From Candidatus Sabulitectum sp. (GTDB taxonomy: Bacteria; Fermentibacterota; Fermentibacteria; Fermentibacterales; JCC-6), in assembly GCA_029940175.1 (NCBI GenBank), contig JAOZRM010000001.1, positions 1 to 40,777 on the forward strand: a DNA stretch of 40,777 nt, given 5' to 3'. Below the pieces are notes generated by a model. That model was not told the DNA's origin and did not search any database. It saw nothing but the letters and a program-made list of their open reading frames with translations. Positions 31,945-38,618 of this stretch are shown piece by piece. The position numbers were made by a program, and so were the translations under genes. Every line of letters begins with the position of its first letter. Position 1 is the stretch's first letter.

Positions 31945-33675
31945 TTACTCTTCCGATTCCGATCTGTCATTCAACGAACCGTCCTGAACAAAAGTGTTTC
32001 CGTTACCAACAGTACCGGAAAGCCTCTCTGAAAGAGAATCCATATCATCCGCAAAACGATTAAGAAGAGCATTGGCTTCAAGTGTTGCCTTTCTGCTCTC
32101 TCTCTCCTCCTCCTCCCGGGCATTTCTTTCCTCTGCCGTGGAGGCCCACTCGGCCTGCCTTAATCCTTCCAGGTAGCTTTTTCCGGAGCTGTCCGGGAAG
32201 AGGTAGTAAAGCAGCTTCTCATGAGTGGTCTCCGCAAGAGTGAGTTCGGTACCAGAAGCGGGAGGAATCCTCCTGTTAAAACCAGAGGAATCGTATTTTC
32301 TCTCATCCCTGAATCCGCACACCTCTTCACGGTAATCAGGATCGATGGGAAATGGTGTTTTCCCGTAAAATCCCGCAATCAGATTGAAGTATTGAACCGG
32401 GTTAACCGATTTTCCCATTGCAGTGAAATATGCCTTGACTCCCACGATCTGCGAAGTAGGTGTAACAAGAGGGCACCATCCAGCCTTGTGCCTGATCTCC
32501 TGAACAGCATCAAGAGCTCTTCCAAGGTATTCTGATTTGTTGTCTCTAGCCAGCTGATTAACAAAATTACTGTACATACCACCTGGGATCTGAGCTCTGA
32601 GTACTTCCATGTTCGGCTTTGGAAACCCGCAAGACAATTCCATAGCATGGGTAACCTCAAGTGCTTTATCAATTTTGCCGTTCGCAAGATTGTCCAGAAT
32701 ATTCTCCACCATGGGGAGCAGCTTATCCCTTCCAGGCCACACAGACTTGTGAATCTTCAGGTCGAACTCCTCCTCAACTTGAGCAACCACAGCAAACATC
32801 TCATCATGAATAGGCCTGAGTACACCTTCCGAAAGATCCAGTCCTGTATCTATACCAAGAACCTCAGCGAACAGGGAAAGGATCTCAATGGAAGGATGAG
32901 AAGAACCACCAGCCAGAGGAAGAAATGCGGTATCTATCTTGTCAACACCGGCCAGCATGGCGATCACTGCGGAAATATGACCATATCCGGGAGTGCAATG
33001 GGTATGTGAAACAACTGGAACTGATAAGGCTTTCTTAAGAGCCAGATAGTATTCCCAGGCTTCCTCAGGTGTTTTCAAACCTGCCATGTCCTTGTCACTC
33101 ACCATATGCGCGCCCATTCTTTCAAGTTCAACACACTTCTGTACGAAGTGATCGATACTGTAAGGAGATCCGGTGGTGTAGCATACGGCTGCATCAAAGG
33201 TTCCTCCCGCCTCATTGACTCCGTCAAGGGCAGCCTTGAAATTCGGCGTGTGATTAAGAGCATCAAAAATTCTCATCACCGACGCACCGGCCTTTACCGC
33301 TTCTCTGTTGAAATCTCTCACAATATCATCAGGATACGGATCGTACCCAAACAGATTCTGTCCACGAGACAAAGCCCGCAGTCCGGCATTGAACGGCTTG
33401 GCTATTTCGCTCATTTTTTCAAGGCGGGTAAAAGGATTCTCTCCAAGATATCGCATTGCGCTGTCAAGAGTGGCTCCACCCCACACCTCTAGAAGATCGA
33501 TACCTGTGTCTAAAATAAGCGGAAGTAGTCTCAGTACCTGCTCTGTGGACATCCTGGTTGCAAGCAGTGACTGCTGACCGTCCCTTAAACTCAAGTCTAC
33601 AAACTCAACCTTGTCACGGGACACGGCTTCCATTCTGGTAGCCGGTCTCTTCTGGAAGAAATTCTTTATTGACAT
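31945..33675 (-). CDS. Pyruvate/oxaloacetate carboxyltransferase subunit without biotin domain
   Basis: 576 residues from ATG 33675. An upstream ATG-equivalent at 33741 would put the -10 box inside the coding region. This is the HMGL-like carboxyltransferase subunit of pyruvate carboxylase B, oxaloacetate decarboxylase alpha or transcarboxylase 5S. It has VEFVDLSLRDGQQSLLATRM (metal Asp), VSDKDMAGLKTPEEAWE (active-site Lys), SHTHCTPGYGH (metal His pair) and IPGGMYSNFVNQL. The C-terminal MKM biotin domain is absent; instead the tail is charged and probably disordered. A separate biotin carrier is needed. With methylmalonyl-CoA mutase in the window, a transcarboxylase role in propionate metabolism is plausible, but pyruvate carboxylase B is also possible. 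Confidence 0.87.
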   Translation of the reverse strand: MSIKNFFQKRPATRMEAVSRDKVEFVDLSLRDGQQSLLATRMSTEQVLRLLPLILDTGIDLLEVWGGATLDSAMRYLGENPFTRLEKMSEIAKPFNAGLRALSRGQNLFGYDPYPDDIVRDFNREAVKAGASVMRIFDALNHTPNFKAALDGVNEAGGTFDAAVCYTTGSPYSIDHFVQKCVELERMGAHMVSDKDMAGLKTPEEAWEYYLALKKALSVPVVSHTHCTPGYGHISAVIAMLAGVDKIDTAFLPLAGGSSHPSIEILSLFAEVLGIDTGLDLSEGVLRPIHDEMFAVVAQVEEEFDLKIHKSVWPGRDKLLPMVENILDNLANGKIDKALEVTHAMELSCGFPKPNMEVLRAQIPGGMYSNFVNQLARDNKSEYLGRALDAVQEIRHKAGWCPLVTPTSQIVGVKAYFTAMGKSVNPVQYFNLIAGFYGKTPFPIDPDYREEVCGFRDERKYDSSGFNRRIPPASGTELTLAETTHEKLLYYLFPDSSGKSYLEGLRQAEWASTAEERNAREEEERESRKATLEANALLNRFADDMDSLSERLSGTVGNGNTFVQDGSLNDRSESEE

Positions 33676-33726
33676 ATCATCTCTTTCCTCGTAATCAGTG
33701 AGGGGTTTCTCCGATACATGCAGGGG

Positions 33727-33732
33727 ATTATA
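33727..33732 (-). promoter_or_regulatory. Probable -10 box for the carboxyltransferase gene
   Basis: A perfect TATAAT on the minus strand 52 bases upstream of ATG 33675. I see no good -35 box at the usual distance. Its position supports ATG 33675 as the start. Confidence 0.4.
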
Positions 33733-33763
33733 TTGAAACACGCAAGTGGAGTGTTACATCGGC

Positions 33764-33802
33764 ATTGCAACAAATACAGAATACTATTCTATTCGTTGCA
33801 AT
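33764..33802. repeat. Inverted repeat ATTGCAAC/GTTGCAAT between carboxyltransferase and TPR genes
   Basis: ATTGCAAC at 33764-33771 and its exact reverse complement at 33795-33802 are 23 bases apart in the divergent intergenic region. The same 8-mer occurs at 31845-31852 upstream of metK. It may be an operator. Confidence 0.4.
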
Positions 33803-33848
33803 AATGAACTATTTGTCTTAGGTTTGTGTGCAGCAAGGGGAATTCTTG

Positions 33849-34661
33849 ATGATAAAGAACAGGGTAAAGGCTCACCTCATTCAAGCCAGAAAACATGCAA
33901 TCCTGGGCCATAGGGACCAGGCTCTTGATTCTGTAAGAAAAGCACTGGATATTGACCCTGGTGAAATTGCAATAACAGAAATACTGATTTCCATGGAACG
34001 GGTAGGCAACACCCGTGAAAGAATAAAAGATGATGATCTGGTCAACAATGCCGTTCAGAGGTCAAGTAATGAAAGGAACAATACTGCAGATATGGATTCA
34101 AAGCTTGAAAAAATCTTCAAACTCTCAGATGAGGCCCTGGCATCCGGAAACAATTCAAAAGCTCTTGCCTATCTAAAAAAGGCAGTTCAGCTTTTTCCCG
34201 ATGAACAGGAAGCAGGTCAAAGACTGCAGCAGCTCAAAGACAAAGTAAGAGCAGAGAACCTTGTGAAAATCGGCATGAAGAAGCTTTCAACAGGAGATAT
34301 TGAGAAGGCAATAACTGCTTCCAGAAGAGCCTTCGACCTTCTTCCTGAGGTTAACGGGCTTGAAGAATTGATCAGCAGCATTGAGGAAGCAGAGGCGATT
34401 TCACCTGAGGAAGAGGAAGAGGAAGAGCTTGAGCTAGATGACAATGAAGAGGTTGAGGAAACACTTCTTCCCCAGGGAGCCCAGACCATGGAAGGTGAAG
34501 CTCTCCTCTGGGCAGACAGGATTAGAACTGCTGTCAAAGATGATCATTTTGAAGAAGCGGGAAAGATGGTGGCAGAAGCCGTCAGAAGACATCCTAACGA
34601 CACACTGCTTGACTCTTTCTACTCTAAGCTCAAAAGGCTGGGTTTCGTTAAAGAAACCTGA
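33849..34661 (+). CDS. Cytoplasmic TPR-repeat protein
   Basis: 270 residues from ATG 33849, eight bases after AAGGGG. An earlier frame start at 33828 is less likely. Helical repeats of TPR type are visible: AHLIQARKHAILGHRDQALDSVRKALDIDP (1), DEALASGNNSKALAYLKKAVQLFPDE (2), KIGMKKLSTGDIEKAITASRRAFDLLPE (3), and RTAVKDDHFEEAGKMVAEAVRRHPND (4). Between repeats 3 and 4 is a very acidic stretch (EEEEEEELELDDNEEVEE). No signal peptide or enzyme motif. It probably mediates protein contacts; no specific partner is indicated. The gene is convergent with the dnaK operon. Confidence 0.75.
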   Translation: MIKNRVKAHLIQARKHAILGHRDQALDSVRKALDIDPGEIAITEILISMERVGNTRERIKDDDLVNNAVQRSSNERNNTADMDSKLEKIFKLSDEALASGNNSKALAYLKKAVQLFPDEQEAGQRLQQLKDKVRAENLVKIGMKKLSTGDIEKAITASRRAFDLLPEVNGLEELISSIEEAEAISPEEEEEEELELDDNEEVEETLLPQGAQTMEGEALLWADRIRTAVKDDHFEEAGKMVAEAVRRHPNDTLLDSFYSKLKRLGFVKET

Positions 34662-34670
34662 TGCTCATAC

Positions 34671-34850
34671 TCAGCCTGAGAAAAAGCCAGGAACGTTAGT
34701 TAATAGAATGCCAAGAGTAAGAGAGATTATACCAAGCAGAAACAGAACTGCAGCTCCCAGTGTGTTTCCGTTGCCTTTTCCGTTCTTGATGAATCCAAAG
34801 ATGGCCAGAAAAAGACCAATTCCAACCAGTACAAGGTATGAGTAGTTCAA
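34671..34850 (-). CDS. 59-residue two-span membrane peptide downstream of dnaJ
   Basis: Starts at TTG 34850 with GGAG five bases upstream, 15 bases after the dnaJ stop codon, and ends at TGA 34671. The translation has two hydrophobic spans (about 5-20: YLVLVGIGLFLAIFGF, and 31-50: LGAAVLFLLGIISLTLGILL) joined by a polar Lys/Gly/Asn loop (IKNGKGNGNT). The run of hydrophobic codons, the ribosome-binding site and the tight spacing indicate a real gene. I know no family. As the last gene of the dnaK operon it may be heat-inducible (inference). Confidence 0.6.
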   Translation of the reverse strand: MNYSYLVLVGIGLFLAIFGFIKNGKGNGNTLGAAVLFLLGIISLTLGILLTNVPGFFSG

Positions 34851-34865
34851 GCTCTCTCCAATCAG

Positions 34866-35867
34866 TTAGTTACCAGCCTCTTTTACTTTCGTCCACAATG
34901 CACGTTGCTCATCGCTAAGTTCCTCGGGAAGCTTCACCACCACAGTAACAAGCTGGTCACCTGTTACTCCGTTGTGTACAACCCCTTTGCCACGCATTCG
35001 AAGAACGGTGCCTGGCTGTGTTCCAGGTTTTATTTTCAGTTTCACCTTACCATCAAGAGTTCTCACCATCAGCGAAGTACCAAGAACAGCCTGTGCTGCA
35101 GAAATTTCCACGCTGCAAAGAAGATCTCTTCCCTGTCTTGTGAAGAATCTGTCACTCTTTACACGAAGTCGAACCAGAACAGTATTTCCGCCAATGGAAG
35201 TTCTAAGTGTAGTTCCATTACTGGCACCAGGCGGGATTCTCAGAGAAACTTTTTCGTTACTCTGAATCTCTCCCGTTCCACGGCAGGTGGAGCACTTCTC
35301 CTTGAGAGTATACCCTCTGCCCCCGCAATTAGCACACGGGTGCATGGTAGAGAAAAATCCCTGTCCGCTTGATACTCTTCCCGCACCACCGCAGCTGGCA
35401 CATGTGTCACGTCCTGAACCGCCTGCACCACCGCAATCACTGCACGTTACAGGAAGTCGAAGGGTTCGCTGTACTGTTCCTCCTTTTGCCGCAGTGGTAA
35501 AAGGAATCTCAATCTCGACTTGAGATGTTCCTCTTGAAGCAGGTCGGCCTCCTCCAAACGAACCAGAACCTCCGCCACCGAACATGGATCTGAGAATATC
35601 ACTTAAATCACCGAAACCCTGACCCCCTCCGTCTCCGGAGAACGGGTCATGGCCACGTTGGCGCATGAGATCATACTGCTGGCGCTTCTCGGGGTTTCCC
35701 AGAATATCATAAGCATCAGAAATTCTCTTGAATCTCTCTTCTGCTGCAGGGTCATCAGGATTGGCATCTGGATGATTCTTCTTCGCAAGCTCTCTGTAAG
35801 CTTTTCTCAGTTCATCCGGCGAACAGCCCTCAGAAACACCAAGAATTTCGTAGAGATCTTTTGTCAA
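34866..35867 (-). CDS. dnaJ: Chaperone DnaJ (Hsp40)
   Basis: 333 residues from TTG 35867, whose bases overlap the grpE stop (TTGA). DnaJ stimulates DnaK ATPase and delivers unfolded proteins. The J domain (1-65) has the HPD motif in LAKKNHPDANPDD. A Gly/Phe-rich region (GGGGSGSFGGG) follows. The zinc finger domain has four motifs CSDCGGAG, CASCGGAG, CANCGGRG and CSTCRGTG. The C-terminal substrate domain has VKLKIKPGTQPGTVLRMRGKG. It is shorter than E. coli DnaJ at the C-terminus, but all functional parts are present. Confidence 0.95.
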   Translation of the reverse strand: MTKDLYEILGVSEGCSPDELRKAYRELAKKNHPDANPDDPAAEERFKRISDAYDILGNPEKRQQYDLMRQRGHDPFSGDGGGQGFGDLSDILRSMFGGGGSGSFGGGRPASRGTSQVEIEIPFTTAAKGGTVQRTLRLPVTCSDCGGAGGSGRDTCASCGGAGRVSSGQGFFSTMHPCANCGGRGYTLKEKCSTCRGTGEIQSNEKVSLRIPPGASNGTTLRTSIGGNTVLVRLRVKSDRFFTRQGRDLLCSVEISAAQAVLGTSLMVRTLDGKVKLKIKPGTQPGTVLRMRGKGVVHNGVTGDQLVTVVVKLPEELSDEQRALWTKVKEAGN

Positions 35868-36469
35868 TTGACATCAACCCCATTCCCGGGGGTCACCTTG
35901 CCAACCTTAACTCTTGCTGGTCTAAGAAGATCCTGCCCAAAATAGTAACCCTTCTGAAACACTTCAAGAACGATATCCACATCTCCCTCATCCATGCTCT
36001 CTGCAACCATTGCCTCATGAATGTTGGGATTAAATGGATCACCAGGTTCAGTAGAAACTACTTCAAGACCTTCCTTCTTCAAGACTGCTTGAAGCTGTTC
36101 CGATGTCTGCATTATCCCGTCAACAACGTCCTTGTCAGAATGATCTTCCCGACAGATGGTCTTGGCCCTGTCAAAATTATCTAACACAGTGAGAAGCTCT
36201 TCGATCAGTTTTCTTCTGCCCTGCTCTATAAGTCTCTTGAAATCCCTTGATTGACGCTTCCTGTAGTTGTCAAATTCAGCGGCAAGCCTCTGATATCTGT
36301 CAAGCAGATCATCACGCTCTTTCTCAAGAGATTCAATTTGATCAGTGGGAGAAATATCAGGATCGGGAAGATCAGGATTCTCAATCTCTGCTTCCGGTCC
36401 GGAAGGGCGGGGCTTTGCGCCTCGCCTTCCGTCTTTATCTGATTTCTTACTTCTTCTTGGATCGGCCAT
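35864..36469 (-). CDS. grpE: Nucleotide exchange factor GrpE
   Basis: 201 residues. GrpE releases ADP from DnaK. After a charged, disordered N-terminus (PRRSKKSDKDGRRGAKPRPSG) comes the long coiled-coil helix (QIESLEKERDDLLDRYQRLA, then EFDNYRKRQSRDFKRL) and the C-terminal beta domain with the family motif PNIHEAMVAESM and GYYFGQDLLRPARVKVGK. The ATG shares one base with the dnaK stop (TAATG), showing translational coupling. Confidence 0.95.
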   Translation of the reverse strand: MADPRRSKKSDKDGRRGAKPRPSGPEAEIENPDLPDPDISPTDQIESLEKERDDLLDRYQRLAAEFDNYRKRQSRDFKRLIEQGRRKLIEELLTVLDNFDRAKTICREDHSDKDVVDGIMQTSEQLQAVLKKEGLEVVSTEPGDPFNPNIHEAMVAESMDEGDVDIVLEVFQKGYYFGQDLLRPARVKVGKVTPGNGVDVN

Positions 36470-38364
36470 TACTCATCTACCACTTCAAAGTCGGCATCTA
36501 CAGCGTCATCTCCAGTGGTTTCCTGCTCTGGTTCACCAGGTTCACCCTGCTGTGGTTGTTCAGCATTCTGCTGGTGGAATCTGGTTCCGACTTCCTGCCA
36601 GACTTTTTCAAGCTCCTCGACCTTTGAAGAGATAACTGAGTCATCATCACCCTCAAGAGCCTTCCTGGTCTCAGAAATTGCTTCTTCAAGCGTGGCCTTG
36701 TCTGCACCATCAAGCTTGTCTCCCATTTCCTCGATCTGCTTTTCAACCTGGTAGGCAAGATTCTCACCCTTGTTCCTGGTATCAACAGCAGCCCTGCGCT
36801 GCTCGTCCTCTGAAGCGTGTACTTCTGCATCCTTGACCATCTGATCTATATCGGTCTCAGAAAGACCACTGGTTGCTTCAATCTTTATCTTCTGTTCTTT
36901 GCCGGTGGACTTATCCTTGGCTGAAACATGCACGATACCATTGGCATCTATATCAAACTCGACCTCGATCTGAGGAAGTCCGCGAGGGGCTGGCGGGATT
37001 CCTTCAAGAGTAAAGCGACCGAGAGTTCTGTTATCAGCAGCCATTTTTCTCTCGCCCTGAAGAACATGTATCTCAACACTTGTCTGACTGTCGGCAGCAG
37101 TGCTGAATATCTGACTTTTCTTGGTTGGAATCGTTGAATTTCTGTCGATGATCGAAGTGAAAACAGCACCAAGTGTTTCAATACCCAGAGTAAGAGGTGT
37201 TACATCGAGAAGAAGAACATCCTTGATGTCTCCACTGAGAACACCAGCCTGGATTGCTGCACCCACTGCAACAACCTCATCAGGATTAACTCCCTTGTGA
37301 GGCTCACGCTTGAAGATCTCTGTAACCTTCTCCTGAACAAGGGGCATTCTGGTCATTCCACCCACAAGAATCACTTCGCTGATGTCAGAGGCTGAAACTC
37401 TTGCATCCTTCAAAGCCTGAAGGCATGGTTTCACAGTCTCTTCAACAAGTGATGCTGAAAGCTGCTCGTACTTCGCCCTTGAAAGAGTCAAGCTGAGATG
37501 CTTGGGTCCAGCGGCATCTGCAGTAACGAAAGGCAGGCTGATATCAGTACTCTTTGTGGTTGAAAGCTCGCATTTTGCTTTCTCGGCAGCTTCTTTAAGC
37601 CTCTGAAAAGCCATTTGATCTGCAGAGAGATCAATACCCTGATCTTTCTTGAACTCACTGACCATCCAGTCAATAATGACCTGATCGAAATCGTCGCCAC
37701 CAAGGTGTGTATTACCATTGGTGGACTTAACTTCAAATACTCCGTCTCCAATCTCAAGGATTGAAACATCGAAAGTACCACCCCCAAGATCATAAACAGC
37801 AATGGTTGAGTTCCCCTTCTGCTTGTCCATGCCATAGGCAAGAGCAGCAGCGGTAGGCTCATTGACAATACGGAGTACTTCAAGACCGGCAATCCTGCCG
37901 GCATCTTTTGTGGCCTGTCGCTGGCTGTCATTGAAGTAAGCCGGAACGGTAATAACAGCCTGTGTCACATTTTCACCAAGGTAATCCTCTGCTGTCTGCT
38001 TCATTTTTTGAAGAATCATGGCGCTGATCTCAGCAGGTGAGTATTTCTTTCCAAACACCTCAACCCAGGCATCATTACTCTTGCCTTCCACAATCTTGAA
38101 TGGAACTCTGTTGATCTCTTTGCTGGCTTCGCCGAAATGCATTCCCATGAAACGCTTGATGGAAAAAATGGTGTTTCCCGGATTGGCTACTGCCTGTCTG
38201 CGGGCAACCACACCGATGTGTCTCTCGCCGTTCTCATTGAATGCAACCACTGAGGGGGTTGTTCGTGTTCCCTCTGCATTGGGAATAACAACCGGCTCGC
38301 CACCTTCCATAACTGCAACACAGGAGTTGGTTGTACCCAAGTCAATTCCTATGACTTTACTCAT
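36469..38364 (-). CDS. dnaK: Chaperone DnaK (Hsp70)
   Basis: 631 residues from ATG 38364, preceded by AGGAGG seven bases upstream; the reading frame extends 20 codons further but has no ribosome-binding site. The nucleotide-binding domain begins SKVIGIDLGTTNSCVAVMEGG and has VITVPAYFNDSQRQATKDAG, VYDLGGGTFDVSIL and ILVGGMTRMPLVQ. The substrate domain starts LLLDVTPLTLGIETLG. The lid is helical and ends with a Gln/Glu-rich tail (QPQQGEPGEPEQE) and the DnaK-type acidic end DADFEVVDE. It is first in dnaK-grpE-dnaJ. Confidence 0.97.
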   Translation of the reverse strand: MSKVIGIDLGTTNSCVAVMEGGEPVVIPNAEGTRTTPSVVAFNENGERHIGVVARRQAVANPGNTIFSIKRFMGMHFGEASKEINRVPFKIVEGKSNDAWVEVFGKKYSPAEISAMILQKMKQTAEDYLGENVTQAVITVPAYFNDSQRQATKDAGRIAGLEVLRIVNEPTAAALAYGMDKQKGNSTIAVYDLGGGTFDVSILEIGDGVFEVKSTNGNTHLGGDDFDQVIIDWMVSEFKKDQGIDLSADQMAFQRLKEAAEKAKCELSTTKSTDISLPFVTADAAGPKHLSLTLSRAKYEQLSASLVEETVKPCLQALKDARVSASDISEVILVGGMTRMPLVQEKVTEIFKREPHKGVNPDEVVAVGAAIQAGVLSGDIKDVLLLDVTPLTLGIETLGAVFTSIIDRNSTIPTKKSQIFSTAADSQTSVEIHVLQGERKMAADNRTLGRFTLEGIPPAPRGLPQIEVEFDIDANGIVHVSAKDKSTGKEQKIKIEATSGLSETDIDQMVKDAEVHASEDEQRRAAVDTRNKGENLAYQVEKQIEEMGDKLDGADKATLEEAISETRKALEGDDDSVISSKVEELEKVWQEVGTRFHQQNAEQPQQGEPGEPEQETTGDDAVDADFEVVDE

Positions 38365-38489
38365 TTCTATTCCTCCTTCTAGTTTTTTATATCTAAACTT
38401 ATCTACATAATTGATTGCATGCATTTACTGCATCTTTCGTTGTCAGCTAGATGTAAAGCAATTGCCATGCCATTAAATTGCATTGCCTT

Positions 38490-38518
38490 ATTATGTTGCA
38501 CAATAACATGTTACTCAA
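38490..38518 (-). promoter_or_regulatory. Promoter of the dnaK operon with inverted repeat in the spacer
   Basis: On the minus strand there is TTGAGT (38513-38518) and CATAAT (38490-38495) with a 17-base spacer; the boxes match the consensus at four and five of six positions. An inverted repeat ATGTT-(7)-AACAT (38493-38509) covers the spacer and touches the -10, a typical place for a repressor. I saw no CIRCE (TTAGCACTC-N9-GAGTGCTAA) or HAIR element. The leader to ATG 38364 would be about 119 bases. Confidence 0.5.
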
Positions 38519-38526
38519 TACACCCC

Positions 38527-38555
38527 TTGCGTTCTGCTAACTATCCCAATACAAT
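38527..38555 (+). promoter_or_regulatory. Probable promoter of uvrA
   Basis: TTGCGT (38527-38532), 17 bases, and TACAAT (38550-38555). The -10 matches five of six positions and the -35 three. It faces away from the dnaK promoter and lies 64 bases before the uvrA ATG. Confidence 0.45.
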
Positions 38556-38618
38556 GGTGCAAATGTGACACATGCAGGCATGGAGTTATATTAGGGGTCA
38601 CGCAAAACAGGAGTGGGT

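Noticed and set aside
34641..34658. GGTTTC-GTTAAA-GAAACC hairpin as terminator of the dnaK operon
   Set aside because: Six pairs only, lies within the last codons of the TPR gene and has no U-run on either strand.
38365..38618. CIRCE or HAIR heat-shock element
   Set aside because: Neither TTAGCACTC-N9-GAGTGCTAA nor CTTGAGT-N7-ACTCAAG occurs between dnaK and uvrA.
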